Numbered from the stretch's first letter, positions 8,385-17,426 are shown. The stretch: 64,000 nucleotides of DNA from JAQGMV01 sp035626595 (GCA_035626595.1 DASPNJ010000109.1:96071-160070), one strand, 5' to 3'. Numbers and translations are program-made. Notes: generated by a model from the letters alone, not told the origin.

Positions 8385-9905
8385 ATGAACGTAGACCACC
8401 TGTTGCTGGGCTTCTCGCTCGCCACTACCCCGGTCAATCTGTTGTTCGCTTTCCTCGGAGTTTTGCTCGGCACCATCATCGGTGCGCTACCGGGGATCGG
8501 CCCATCCGCCGGCGTCGCGGTGCTGCTGCCGGTGACATTCGGCATGTCGCCGGTCACCGCCATGATCATGCTCGCCGGGATCTATTACGGCGCAATGTAC
8601 GGCGGCACGATCACCTCGGTGCTGATCAACACGCCGGGCGAGTCGGCATCGGTCATGACCACGCTGGACGGTTACCAGATGGCGCTCAAGGGTCGTGCCG
8701 GGGCTGCGCTCGGTATGGCCGCGCTCGGCTCGTTCATCGCGGGCACCATCAGTGTCGTGCTGCTGATGATCGCCGCGCCGCCACTGGCCGAGTGGGCCGT
8801 CACTTTCGGACCGCCCGAATATTTCGCCCTGATGGTGCTAGGCCTTACGACCCTGGCGAGCCTCACGGGAGGCTCCATGCTGAAAGGCCTCGCAATGGCG
8901 GTGGCCGGGCTGCTGCTCGGAACCATCGGCATCGACCTCATGATGGGCGAGCCGCGCTACACCTTCGGCATGGTCGAGCTGTACGACCGGCTCGACTTCC
9001 TTCCCGTCGCCGTCGGCCTCTTCGCGATCGGAGAGATCGTGTACAACATCTACCGGCCGGTGCGGGTCGACCCGATCAAAGCCACGCTGAGCGGGCTGTT
9101 GCCCACGCGGCAGGATTGGCGCGACTCGGCCGGCGCCATCGGCCGCGGCACCGCGATCGGCTTTTTCGTCGGCGTTCTCCCGGGAGCGGGTGCGACCCTC
9201 TCGTCGTTCCTGGCCTATGCCACCGAGCGGCGCGTGTCCCGGCACCCCGAGAAGTTCGGCACGGGCGTCATCGAAGGCGTGGCGGCGCCGGAGTCGGCCA
9301 ATAACGCGGCGTCCACGGGCGCGCTGGTGCCGCTGATGGCGCTCGGCATTCCCGGCTCGGGAACCACGGCGGTCATGCTCGGCGCATTGACGCTTTATGG
9401 GTTACAGCCGGGCCCGCTGCTCATGAGCACGAATCCGGAGGTGTTCTGGGGACTCGTCGCAAGCATGTACGTGGGCAACGTCATGCTGCTCGTCCTGAAC
9501 CTGCCGCTCGCGCCGGTCTTCGCGAGCATCCTGCGTATCCCCTATAGCGTGCTCGTGCCGATCATCATCGGCATTGCGCTGTTCGGCGTGTACAGCGTCG
9601 AAAACAGCATTTTCAACGTCGCCGTTGCGATCCTGTTCGGGGGCATCGGCTTTTTCATGCGCGTCTACGGCTATCCGCCGGCCCCGCTCGTGCTGGCGCT
9701 GGTGCTCGGGCCGATGCTGGAGAAAGCACTGCGGCAGTCGATGCAGATGTCGCTCGGCAGTGTGGACATCTTCTTCAACCGGCCGGTGAGCGCCGGCATC
9801 CTGGCGTTCGCCCTGCTGGCGCTCGTCTATCCGCTGATCTCCGGAATGATCGCGCGGCGCCGCAGTCGGGCAGTCGCGGATTACGCGCAGACGCCGGCCA
9901 AATAA
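8385..9905 (+). CDS. tctA: tripartite tricarboxylate transporter large membrane subunit
   Basis: 506 residues, the usual TctA length. It has about 11-12 hydrophobic segments. The family signatures GALPGIGPSAGVA near the N terminus, YYGAMYGGTITSVLINTPGE, and a second related motif GVLPGAGATLSSFLAY around residue 265 are all present. The paired motifs reflect the inverted-repeat architecture of the family. It starts 7 bases after tctB, indicating tight co-transcription. It may also serve the seven orphan Bug receptors in the window, which is inference. Confidence 0.96.
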   Translation: MNVDHLLLGFSLATTPVNLLFAFLGVLLGTIIGALPGIGPSAGVAVLLPVTFGMSPVTAMIMLAGIYYGAMYGGTITSVLINTPGESASVMTTLDGYQMALKGRAGAALGMAALGSFIAGTISVVLLMIAAPPLAEWAVTFGPPEYFALMVLGLTTLASLTGGSMLKGLAMAVAGLLLGTIGIDLMMGEPRYTFGMVELYDRLDFLPVAVGLFAIGEIVYNIYRPVRVDPIKATLSGLLPTRQDWRDSAGAIGRGTAIGFFVGVLPGAGATLSSFLAYATERRVSRHPEKFGTGVIEGVAAPESANNAASTGALVPLMALGIPGSGTTAVMLGALTLYGLQPGPLLMSTNPEVFWGLVASMYVGNVMLLVLNLPLAPVFASILRIPYSVLVPIIIGIALFGVYSVENSIFNVAVAILFGGIGFFMRVYGYPPAPLVLALVLGPMLEKALRQSMQMSLGSVDIFFNRPVSAGILAFALLALVYPLISGMIARRRSRAVADYAQTPAK

Positions 9906-10025
9906 GCCATCAACGAGATGCGGCATCGCGCCGCACGAGAGCTCTGATCCACCGGGAGGGACACCACCGAAATGCGATGACACCGTGAACCCAGCGCCGT
10001 AAGGCGCACACCGGAGGAGATGAAG

Positions 10026-10994
10026 ATGAAAGCTGGCTATGGGCAGTGGCTGGTAGGTCTCATCTGCGGTCTGGCATGGCTTGCGCCGGCGGAGGCGCAA
10101 TATCCCACCCGTCCGATTCGCTTCATCATTCCATTTCCGCCCGGCGGCGGCACCGACACGATGGCGCGCGCGATGGCCGACCGCTTCAGCGAAGCGCTGG
10201 GTCAGCAGATCGTGGTCGACAACCGCGGCGGCGGCGGCGCCAACATCGGCGCGGAGCTCGCGGCGAAATCGCTGGCCGACGGCTACACGTGGTTCATGAT
10301 GACCGTCACGCACACGGTCAACGCCACGCTCTATCGCAAGCTCGGCTATACCCTCGTGAAGGACTTCGCGCCGGTGTCGCACCTCGGCAGCACCGCGTAC
10401 GTGGTCGTGGTGCATCCTTCGATACCGGCGAAATCGATCAAGGAGCTGATCGCACTGGCGAAGACGCAGCCGGGGGAGATCCGCCATTCGTCGTCCGGCA
10501 CCGGCAGTGGTCCGCATCTCGCCGGCGAGCTCTTCAAGAGCATGACCGGCACCAGCATGCTGCACGTGCCCTACCGGGGCGGCGGACCGTCGGTCCTCGC
10601 GCTGGTCTCCGGCGAATCCAAGCTCGGCTTCACGACGACGCCGTCGTGCATCGGTCAGCTCAAGGCGGGGCGGCTTCGCGGGCTCGCGGTCAGCACCGCG
10701 CAGCGCTCGCCTTTCCTGCCGGACCTGCCGACGGTGGCGGAGTCCGGCGTTGCGGGCTACGACACCAGCGCGTGGTACGGGCTCATGGTGCCGACGGGCA
10801 CGCCGAAGGACGTCATCACACGGCTCAATGCCGAAAGCGCCAAGGTCCTGGCGTTGCCGGACGTGAAGGCGCGGCTGGACGTGACCGGCATGGTGGTCCA
10901 GACCAGCACCCCTGAAGAGCTCGGACGGAAGATGCATGCCGAGGTCGCGAAGTGGGCAAAAGTCGTAAAAGCGCTCAACCTGAGTGCCGATTGA
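10026..10994 (+). CDS. Bug/TctC-family periplasmic substrate-binding protein
   Basis: 322 residues from the ATG at 10026. An ATG two codons earlier lies almost on top of the GGAGGAG ribosome site, so the later one is preferred. The signal peptide ends near AEAQ. Motifs: PFPPGGGTDTMAR, VDNRGGGGANIG, ADGYTWFMM, HPSIPAKSIKEL, SSGTGSGPHLAGELF and HVPYRGGG. It lies 120 bases downstream of tctA, so this locus could offer two receptors to the same permease. Ligand unknown. Confidence 0.92.
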   Translation: MKAGYGQWLVGLICGLAWLAPAEAQYPTRPIRFIIPFPPGGGTDTMARAMADRFSEALGQQIVVDNRGGGGANIGAELAAKSLADGYTWFMMTVTHTVNATLYRKLGYTLVKDFAPVSHLGSTAYVVVVHPSIPAKSIKELIALAKTQPGEIRHSSSGTGSGPHLAGELFKSMTGTSMLHVPYRGGGPSVLALVSGESKLGFTTTPSCIGQLKAGRLRGLAVSTAQRSPFLPDLPTVAESGVAGYDTSAWYGLMVPTGTPKDVITRLNAESAKVLALPDVKARLDVTGMVVQTSTPEELGRKMHAEVAKWAKVVKALNLSAD

Positions 10995-11035
10995 GCGAAC
11001 CCGGTGGGCGGCCGCGCCGAGCGCGGCGCCCGTCA

Positions 11036-11866
11036 TCACGCGGCGGCGGTTTCCTTGATCGAAACGCGCCAGTGGATGCGGTCTTCCTCCGGCGGATAGT
11101 CCCCGGCCGCCTTGTGATAGGCGCAGCGGTTGTCCCAGATCACGATGTCGCCTTTGCGCCACGTGTGCCGGTACTGGCACGGAGGATTCGTCATGTACGC
11201 GCACATGTCTTCGACGAGCGCGTCGCTCTCCTCGTCGTCGTAGCCCTCGATCGCGAGGATCTTGCCCGGATCGAAATAGAGCAACGTGCGGCCCGTCTCC
11301 GGGTGTGTGCGCACGAGCGGGTGACGAACCGGCGGCACGGCGCGATCTTCGGGCTCGAGCAGTGCGTTGCGCTGCTTGCGACCGCCGTACTTGAAAAGAC
11401 CGTAGCGGCCGATGACACGGTCTTTGAGACGCTGCGGGAGCTCCTCCCACGCCGCATACCCGCTCGAGAAAAACGTGTCGCCGCCGCGGCTCGGAACGGC
11501 GAGCGCGTAAAGCTGCGTCGCCTTGTACGGCTCTTCTTCGTAGGAGCCGTCGGTGTGGAAACCCTCCGCCCCGCGCCGGTAGATGTTGTTGTCGAGCGTG
11601 CCGTCGGGCCGGAACTTGTTGACGCCGAGCATCGTGATCTCGGGATACTCGGCGTGGCGCGTGCTCTTGGTGGGATGCGGGAGAACGCGTCCGAAGCGGC
11701 GGCTGTACGCGAGGAACGCCGGAATGTCGAGCGCCTGGTCGCGCACGCAGACCACGTTGAAGTCGAGCCACGCGCGATAGATTTTGCTGAACATCGCGTC
11801 GTCGATGGCCTTCACGTCTACGTCGACCACCTCGGCGCCGATCGGACCTGCGGTTCGGACTTGCAT
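11036..11866 (-). CDS. TauD/TfdA-family Fe(II)/2-oxoglutarate-dependent dioxygenase
   Basis: 276 residues from the ATG preceded by GAGGAGG; an in-frame ATG ten codons upstream lacks such a site. The metal triad is visible as H104-x-D106 in FHTDGSY and a distal H251 in NRCAYHKA, with R267 in HWRVSIKE placed to bind 2-oxoglutarate. The family hydroxylates taurine, 2,4-D, alkylsulfates or similar compounds, releasing the leaving group. It is convergent with the Bug receptor gene. The substrate cannot be read from sequence. Confidence 0.9.
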   Translation of the reverse strand: MQVRTAGPIGAEVVDVDVKAIDDAMFSKIYRAWLDFNVVCVRDQALDIPAFLAYSRRFGRVLPHPTKSTRHAEYPEITMLGVNKFRPDGTLDNNIYRRGAEGFHTDGSYEEEPYKATQLYALAVPSRGGDTFFSSGYAAWEELPQRLKDRVIGRYGLFKYGGRKQRNALLEPEDRAVPPVRHPLVRTHPETGRTLLYFDPGKILAIEGYDDEESDALVEDMCAYMTNPPCQYRHTWRKGDIVIWDNRCAYHKAAGDYPPEEDRIHWRVSIKETAAA

Positions 11867-11975
11867 GACGAGTCCTCCTCGAGCAGCGCCTATCATAGCC
11901 CGCCGACGCAGCGGCCCGGGTGCGGCGTACCAGTGCCGTAAGTCAGAAATTCGTCACCGTCCAGGGGCAAATACG

Positions 11976-12004
11976 CTGGATTCCGGCCTGGGCCGGAATG
12001 ACGA
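11976..12004. repeat. family A palindromic repeat, copy A1
   Basis: CTGGATTCCGGCC and GGCCGGAATGACGA form a near-perfect hairpin. It lies between two genes on the minus strand. Other copies share the CTGGATTCC and GGAATGACG arms. Confidence 0.75.
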
Positions 12005-12030
12005 ATATTGTGCGAATCCACAAGCAGGAC

Positions 12031-12231
12031 TTACGAAATGACCAGCAGGATCTCGCCGGTTTCGACCACTTCGAATTCGGTGTCGCTGATCCGACGCACC
12101 GGCGAACGGTTCGGCAGCTCGTAGCGCGGCGGCGCACTCTCCGACTCGCCGGCGCGAGGCGAAGCCGTGAGGATGACGTACAGCCGACCGCCGCTGTCCC
12201 GCGCCCTGATGATCCTGCCCGCACCCGCCAT
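12031..12231 (-). CDS. small hypothetical protein
   Basis: 66 residues. It starts 18 bases after the GloB-like gene, in the same direction, with a GAGG about 12 bases before the ATG. The sequence has a plausible composition for a small beta-strand-rich protein, with text such as RLYVILTASP, PPRYELPNRSPV and EFEVVETGEILLVIS. I recognise no family. The close spacing suggests translation with the gene upstream. The reverse-strand alternatives over the same bases are arginine-rich and look like shadows. It could still be spurious. Confidence 0.5.
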   Translation of the reverse strand: MAGAGRIIRARDSGGRLYVILTASPRAGESESAPPRYELPNRSPVRRISDTEFEVVETGEILLVIS

Positions 12232-12249
12232 CAGTACGACGGCCTCATG

Positions 12250-13041
12250 TCACCAGGAATTGCGGAGCTCCCTCAGCTTCAGGAACACGGTGCGCTGATC
12301 CGGCTTTTCCGGCAGATCCGGAAAGGCCTCTCGCAATTTGGCGATCACGGTCGGGCTGCTCAATCGGAAAAATGTGTTGATCTCGCGCTCGACGGCGAGC
12401 GTCGAGACGTAGGCGTTGTTGGGATCCTGCCCATCCAGCCGCGCGAGCATCTCCCGTGCCCGTTGATTGTCGGGCTCGCGGTCGAGCGTGAAGCGCAGGT
12501 TGTTCTCGATGTAATCGTGTCCCGGATAGATGGACGTACTGTCGGGCAGTTTCGAAAGCTGCTCCGAAAACGTCTTGTAGAGCTCGGACGGATGCCCGCC
12601 GTTGTGACAATTCCCCGCGCCCGCGTTGAACAAGGTGTCGCCGCAGAAAAGCGACGGCTGATCGCTGTGCGACAGCAGGCACACGTGGCTCATCGTGTGG
12701 CCGGGCGTATCGAGCGCTTCGAGCTCGACCGTCTTGCCGACCCTGATCACGTCGCCCGCGCTTAACCCCCGCGCCATGTCCGCAATCTTGTCCTTCGCGT
12801 TCTTGTGCGCGAGGATCTTCGCACCCGTCTTCTGCTTGAGCGGCGCGTTGCCGCCGGTATGGTCGCGGTGCTCGTGCGTGTTGAGGATCTGCGTGATCGT
12901 CCAGCCCGCATCTTTCGCAGCGCGCAAACATTTCTCGTAATCCAGCGGATCGACGGCGAGCGCCTCACCGGTTTGCGGGCACGCGATCAGATAGTTGAAA
13001 TTGCGATAGTTGTTGGCAGTCCAGATCTGTTTGACGATCAC
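12250..13041 (-). CDS. metallo-beta-lactamase fold hydrolase, glyoxalase II (hydroxyacylglutathione hydrolase) type
   Basis: 263 residues, the usual GloB size. The binuclear metal site is complete: THEHRDH gives H56, H58, D60 and H61, followed by H115 in TPGHTMSH, D135 in CGDTLF and H175 in YPGHDY. The C-terminal helical part carries NEL-type text typical of glyoxalase II. The family hydrolyses S-lactoylglutathione to lactate and glutathione in the cytoplasm. No lactoylglutathione lyase is near. A related glutathione thioester hydrolase is possible. Confidence 0.88.
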   Translation of the reverse strand: MIVKQIWTANNYRNFNYLIACPQTGEALAVDPLDYEKCLRAAKDAGWTITQILNTHEHRDHTGGNAPLKQKTGAKILAHKNAKDKIADMARGLSAGDVIRVGKTVELEALDTPGHTMSHVCLLSHSDQPSLFCGDTLFNAGAGNCHNGGHPSELYKTFSEQLSKLPDSTSIYPGHDYIENNLRFTLDREPDNQRAREMLARLDGQDPNNAYVSTLAVEREINTFFRLSSPTVIAKLREAFPDLPEKPDQRTVFLKLRELRNSW

Positions 13042-13111
13042 GGGAGTGTCCTCTGTCTGTGGGCCAATGATAGCCGCTCGCGCATGACGCGCTCACCTGC
13101 AAGGAGCGCGC

Positions 13112-15382
13112 TCAGCAGCCCGCCTTGACTCCGTCTAGCGCGATGACACGCTCGCGGATCAGCCGCTCCAGCTCGCCGGCCATGCCGATCTCCGCGAGCA
13201 CGCTCGCCGCGTCCGATCCCGGCTTCGGCGCCGGCCGGCCGACCGTCACCGGCGTGCGCGAGAGCTTCACACCCGGCGCCGTCGTCGTGATCGGGCCGAA
13301 GCCTTCGTGATCGCGGGTTACGGCGAGGCCGCGCGCCACTGTGAGCGGATCGGTCATGAGCTCGGGCAGGCTCGGCACGACGCGATGCGCGCCAATGCCT
13401 GACTTCGTCAGCGTCTCGCTCCACTGCGCGACGCTGCGGCTGCGCATGCGCTCTTGCAATGCGCGCTCGAGGTCCGCTCCGCTGCGACCTTCGAGGTCCG
13501 CGAGCTCCGTGCACCGTGCAAGCTCTTCCTCGCGGGCCGCGAGGAAGAGCCAACCGTCGTTTGCTTCGTACAGCCTGTTGAGCGGCCCATGGCCGGTGGC
13601 TTCCTGCCCGTGCGGCTCGTCCCAGGCTTTGCCCGCATAGCTTTGTAACAGCGCCGATTGCAGCATCGTCGCCGTATAGGCGAGCGCGCTATCGACGAAC
13701 TGTCCTTCTCCGGTTCGGCGACGGTGCAGCAGCGCGAGCGCGACGCCATAGCACGCCATGAGACCGGTGCCGTAATCGTTCGCCGCGAAAGGCGCCGTCG
13801 CGGGCTTCGCGGAGCCGAGGCGCACCTGCATGCCGCTGACCGCCTGGCCGATCTGCTCGTGTCCGGGACGCGCGGCGTAGGGACCGATGCTGCCGAAAGT
13901 ATTCATGTAGCCGAAAACAATGTCCGGCCGGCGTGCGCGCACCTGCTCGTAGCCGATGCCGAGACGCTCGGCGACGCCGCCGCGGAAGTTCTGCAGCACC
14001 ACGTCGGCCCAATCGACGAGCTTCCAGAAAATCTCCAAGCCCTCTTTCGTCTTCAGATCGAGCAGGATGCTGCGCTTGCCGCGGTTGATGTCGTTATGAC
14101 GCAGCACCGTCTTCACGTGCGGGCTGTCGATTCGGATCACGTCCGCGCCGAACTCGGCCATCGTGCGCCCGCACGTCGGCCCGGCGAGCACGATGCACAG
14201 ATCGAGAACTTTCACGCCCTGCAGCGCCGCTTTCAGCTCCCCTCCCCCTGCAACAAACTCCCCTCCCGCTCGATGGGCGAAGGATAGGGTGGGGGTGAAA
14301 GCATTCAACTCCTGAAGAATCTCTTCGCGATGCTCATCGACCCTCGCTTGCGGCCTCCGCACCGCGCCCGGCGTCTTCGACAACCGCACGTTGATGCCCG
14401 GGCCGCGAACGCGCCCCAGCTCCGAATCGACGTAGTCCGCGACGATCTTCGATTCCAGCGCCTGTGGATGCTCGAGCCACTCCGCGCTCGTATGGCAGAT
14501 GACGCCCTCCGAGCCGATCTCCGCGATGAAATCCTCCCACTCCTTCGCCGTGCGCGCGCGCATCACCTCGTCGAACTTCTGCGCGAGCTCGCTCGGCGGC
14601 AGCTTCGCGTCGCGCCAGCGGTCCATGCCGATCGCCTTGATGAACGCCTCGAACTTCTTGTTGTTCGCGACATACATGAGCCAGCGTCCGTCCTTGCACG
14701 GCAGTTGGCGGCTCCAGTTGAATTCAGGCTCCGGCACGGGCTTGCCGTTGACGAGCAGGCCGCGCGCGCCGACCACGCTGAAGGTCGCATCGAAGAGCGG
14801 GATCTCCACGCGCTGCCCGAGGCCGGAACGCGCCCGCGCATTGAGCGCCATGCCCACGCTGACGGCGCACAGAAACGCGGCATACATCGAGCTGTATGGA
14901 ACGACGGTATAGACGGGCCGGCCTTTCGTCGCGCTCGTCGCGCGATAGGCGCCAGTCGCCGCGCCGAGGACGCCTTCCCATGCTTTCACCTGCGCGCGCG
15001 GATCGTCGGAGGCGAAGCCGGGCAGCGAGCAATAAATCAAACGCGGGTTCGCGGCTGTCATGGCCGCGGCGCCGAGTCCGAGACGGTCCATCACGCCGGG
15101 ACGGAAGTTCTCGATCACGACGTCGGCGCTCGCGATGAGCTGCCGCGCCGTCTCGCGGTCAGCGTCGTCCCGCAGATCGAGGACGATGCTGCGCTTGTTG
15201 CGGTTCCAGGTCGCATTGGCCGGCCTGTTCCAGCGCGGCCCGCCGGGCGGATCGACTCGGATCACGTCGGCGCCCTGGTCGCCCAGCAGCATCGCGGCCA
15301 TGGGCCCTGCGATGTACTGGCCGAAATCGATGACGCGGATGTTGGAGAGGACGGACACGGGCGGCTCACTGCTCGACCGCAT
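13112..15382 (-). CDS. double-domain family III (CaiB/BaiF) CoA-transferase
   Basis: 756 residues, about twice the usual 390-410. It contains two complete CaiB-type units. The first starts NIRVIDFGQYIAGPMAAMLL, and the second, after about residue 380, starts GVKVLDLCIVLAGPTCGRTM. By eye the first unit keeps an aspartate (D198, GQRVEIPLFDA) where the nucleophile of formyl-CoA transferase lies; the second has tyrosine there (GQFVDSALAYT). The joint is encoded by a family E repeat, see the separate entry. The family moves CoA between carboxylic acids. Neighbours do not reveal the acid. Confidence 0.85.
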   Translation of the reverse strand: MRSSSEPPVSVLSNIRVIDFGQYIAGPMAAMLLGDQGADVIRVDPPGGPRWNRPANATWNRNKRSIVLDLRDDADRETARQLIASADVVIENFRPGVMDRLGLGAAAMTAANPRLIYCSLPGFASDDPRAQVKAWEGVLGAATGAYRATSATKGRPVYTVVPYSSMYAAFLCAVSVGMALNARARSGLGQRVEIPLFDATFSVVGARGLLVNGKPVPEPEFNWSRQLPCKDGRWLMYVANNKKFEAFIKAIGMDRWRDAKLPPSELAQKFDEVMRARTAKEWEDFIAEIGSEGVICHTSAEWLEHPQALESKIVADYVDSELGRVRGPGINVRLSKTPGAVRRPQARVDEHREEILQELNAFTPTLSFAHRAGGEFVAGGGELKAALQGVKVLDLCIVLAGPTCGRTMAEFGADVIRIDSPHVKTVLRHNDINRGKRSILLDLKTKEGLEIFWKLVDWADVVLQNFRGGVAERLGIGYEQVRARRPDIVFGYMNTFGSIGPYAARPGHEQIGQAVSGMQVRLGSAKPATAPFAANDYGTGLMACYGVALALLHRRRTGEGQFVDSALAYTATMLQSALLQSYAGKAWDEPHGQEATGHGPLNRLYEANDGWLFLAAREEELARCTELADLEGRSGADLERALQERMRSRSVAQWSETLTKSGIGAHRVVPSLPELMTDPLTVARGLAVTRDHEGFGPITTTAPGVKLSRTPVTVGRPAPKPGSDAASVLAEIGMAGELERLIRERVIALDGVKAGC
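14237..14301. repeat. family E repeat lying in frame inside the double CoA-transferase
   Basis: The plus strand reads CTCCCCTCCC, GATGGGCGAAGGATAGGG and TGGGGGTG, matching the style of the second copy at 19008-19046, which is intergenic. Here it encodes about residues 361-382 between the two CaiB units without any stop. Confidence 0.6.
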
Positions 15383-15412
15383 CTTATACCCGGCAGTCGT
15401 TGCATCACCGCT

Positions 15413-15521
15413 GTTATTGCGAGGGCGCCAACGCGGGCCGCGGCAATCGCATAGCCGTCATTGCGAGGCCGCCAATGCGGCCGTGGCAATCCCGTGGCGC
15501 ACGTCTGTCATTGCACGTTCT
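15413..15521. repeat. family B repeat cluster, copy B2
   Basis: Three partial units occur in a row: TTATTGCGAGGGCGCCAACG, GTCATTGCGAGGCCGCCAAT, and GTCATTGC at the end, with GGCAATC and GGCAATCCCGTGGCGCACG between them. The cluster fills the divergent gap between the CoA-transferase and a Bug gene, leaving about 60 bases upstream of the latter for a promoter. Confidence 0.7.
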
Positions 15522-15582
15522 TCTTGCCACCCGCCGCGTGACCATTCACGATGGGTGTTCGCGCCCTGAGGAGGATGCACCG

Positions 15583-16545
15583 ATGCGTATAACTTCAACG
15601 ATCGTTTGCTGCGCCGCACTCACCTTGCCGTTCGGCGCACAGGCACAGGAATATCCCGCCAAACCGATCCGCATCGTCGTGCCCGTCGCGGCCGGAGGCT
15701 CGCCCGACGTGCTCGCGCGGTTGATCGGCGAGAAGATGCGCGAACGCATGGGCCAGCCCGTCATCGTCGACAACCGTGTCGGCGCGGGCCAGATGATCGG
15801 CGCGGACCACGTTGCCAAGTCAGCACCCGATGGCTATACGATCCTCCTGCCGACTGCCACCTACTGCGGCAGCGCCGCGATTCAGCCGAAGCTTCCTTTC
15901 GATCCGCTGAACGACCTCACCGGCGTCGCGATGGTCGGCGTCGGTCCGCTGCTGGTCGCCGTACATCCTTCGGTGCCGGTGAAGAACATCAAGGAGCTCA
16001 TCGCGCTCGCGAAATCGCGCGCCGGCCAGATCAACTACGGCTCCGCGGGCACGGGCAGCGTGATCCATTTCGCCGCCGAGGTATTCGCGTCGAACACCGG
16101 GATCGACATCGTGCACGTGCCGTACAAGAGCGGCGCGCCTGCGGTGGCCGGCGCGGTTGCGGGGGAAGTGCCGATGATCTTCATGAGCCTGCCTTCGGTG
16201 TGGGCGCAGGTGAAGGCGAACCGGCTGCGCGCAATCGCCGTGACGACTGCGAAGCGCTCCAACTTCGTTCCGGATCTGCCGACCATCGCCGAGGCCGGCG
16301 TACCGGGTTACGAAGCCGTTCAGTGGTGGGGCGTGCTTGCGCCTTCGAAAGTGCCCGCCGCGATCGTCGCGAAGCTCAATGCCGAGATCAACACGATTCT
16401 CTCGGCGGAGGACATGCGCTCGAAGCTCTCGAACGAAGGCGCCGACCCGGTGCTGATGACGCCGGAAGCGTTCACGGGCTTCGTGAGGAGCGAGATCGCG
16501 AAGTTCAGGAAAGTCGTGAAGGAGCGGAACATCAAGGCGCGCTGA
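15583..16545 (+). CDS. Bug/TctC-family periplasmic substrate-binding protein
   Basis: 320 residues from the ATG with GAGGAGG upstream; the frame is open further 5' but that part is repeat sequence. The signal peptide ends after GAQAQ. Motifs: PVAAGGSPDVLAR, VDNRVGAGQMIGADHV, PDGYTILLP, KLPFDPLNDL, HPSVPVKNIKELIALAK and HVPYKSGAP. Serine-proline replaces the usual glycine-threonine in the first ligand loop (GGSPD, not GGGTD). It is an orphan, divergent from the double CoA-transferase, which may act on the same acid. Confidence 0.92.
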   Translation: MRITSTIVCCAALTLPFGAQAQEYPAKPIRIVVPVAAGGSPDVLARLIGEKMRERMGQPVIVDNRVGAGQMIGADHVAKSAPDGYTILLPTATYCGSAAIQPKLPFDPLNDLTGVAMVGVGPLLVAVHPSVPVKNIKELIALAKSRAGQINYGSAGTGSVIHFAAEVFASNTGIDIVHVPYKSGAPAVAGAVAGEVPMIFMSLPSVWAQVKANRLRAIAVTTAKRSNFVPDLPTIAEAGVPGYEAVQWWGVLAPSKVPAAIVAKLNAEINTILSAEDMRSKLSNEGADPVLMTPEAFTGFVRSEIAKFRKVVKERNIKAR

Positions 16546-16563
16546 GGCGGGCTGATTGGGTTC

Positions 16564-16590
16564 GTAGGGTGCGCCAATGGCGCACCGGCG
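16564..16590. repeat. family D repeat, copy D1
   Basis: GTAGGGTGCGCCAATGGCGC plus ACCGGCG is a short palindrome (GGTGCGCC/GGCGCACC). It sits between convergent genes. A second copy is at 19059-19083. Confidence 0.65.
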
Positions 16591-16612
16591 TCGGCGCCGA
16601 TCGCACCGACAA

Positions 16613-17365
16613 TCAAAACAACGTCTGCCCGCCGTCCACGGCTATCGTCTGACCTGTAACCCACCCGGCGGCATCACTCGCGAGAAACAACGCGACCTTG
16701 GCAATCTCCTCCGGCGTGCCCAGCCGTCCGAAAGGCACGCTGCGCAAGGTCGCGTTGTAGAGCTCCGGATCCCTCGTCTTTCTGCGGTCCCAAACGCCGC
16801 CCGGAAACTCGATGGATCCCGGCGCGATGCAGTTCACACGAATCTTCTTCGCCGCGAGCTGCGCCGCCTGCGTCAGCGTGTACTGAACCAGCGCCGCCTT
16901 CGCCGCGCCGTACGGCGCGTGGCGCGCGCTCTGCTGGAGCCCCGCGATCGAGGAGATATGGATGATCGAGCCGGCGCGCGACTTCTCCAGATAGGGCAAC
17001 GCGGCCCGCGACGCGCGCACCGGCGCGAGCAGATCGACGTTGATGCTCGCCGCCCAGCCGGCCTCGTCGTCGCTGCCCGCGAAAGCTGACGCGTTGTTCA
17101 CCAGCACGTCGATGCCGCCGAGCGCCTCGGCCGCGGCCTGCACGTACCGCTTCACTGCGTCACCATCGCTCAGGTCGCACGTCAACGCGTGCACCTTATG
17201 ACCGATGCGGCGGAGCTCACCTTCGGTTTCACGCAGGGCAGACTCGCCGCGGGCGCAGATGGACACGTTCGCGCCGGCCTTCGCGAACACGAGCGCGATT
17301 GAACGGCCGATCCCGCGCGATCCGCCCGCGACCAGCGCGCTGCGGCCGGTCAGGTCAAGGTGCAT
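16613..17365 (-). CDS. short-chain dehydrogenase/reductase (SDR)
   Basis: 250 residues from the ATG at 17365; a TTG seven codons upstream is less likely. The NAD(P) binding motif is GGSRGIG at 14-20, NNAS at 90-93 is the structural asparagine motif, and S139, Y152 and K156 (YGAAK) form the catalytic set. The C-terminal VTGQTIAVDGGQTLF is the usual classical-SDR ending. The family oxidises or reduces hydroxyl/keto groups in the cytoplasm. It lies 61 bases downstream of a TPP enzyme on the same strand, with a repeat between. Substrate unknown. Confidence 0.9.
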   Translation of the reverse strand: MHLDLTGRSALVAGGSRGIGRSIALVFAKAGANVSICARGESALRETEGELRRIGHKVHALTCDLSDGDAVKRYVQAAAEALGGIDVLVNNASAFAGSDDEAGWAASINVDLLAPVRASRAALPYLEKSRAGSIIHISSIAGLQQSARHAPYGAAKAALVQYTLTQAAQLAAKKIRVNCIAPGSIEFPGGVWDRRKTRDPELYNATLRSVPFGRLGTPEEIAKVALFLASDAAGWVTGQTIAVDGGQTLF

Positions 17366-17390
17366 AACAGCCGTTCGCACCGGCAAACAC

Positions 17391-17424
17391 GCCGTTCGCC
17401 CTGAGCCCGTCGAAGCGCGAACGC
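17391..17424. repeat. family C repeat, copy C2
   Basis: GCCGTTCGCCCTGAGCCCGT, then CGAAGCGCGAACG, pairs end to end. It fills the gap between two minus-strand genes. Confidence 0.7.
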
Positions 17425-17426
17425 AC

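Noticed and set aside
9402..11771. A 789-codon minus-strand frame covering tctA, a Bug gene and the dioxygenase
   Set aside because: It overlaps three well-supported genes, has no recognisable fold and no ribosome site. It is a GC shadow.
13112..15382. Two separate CoA-transferase genes with a sequencing frameshift
   Set aside because: No stop or frame change exists between the units; the frame runs unbroken through the repeat-derived linker. It is described as one gene, with assembly error kept as a caveat.
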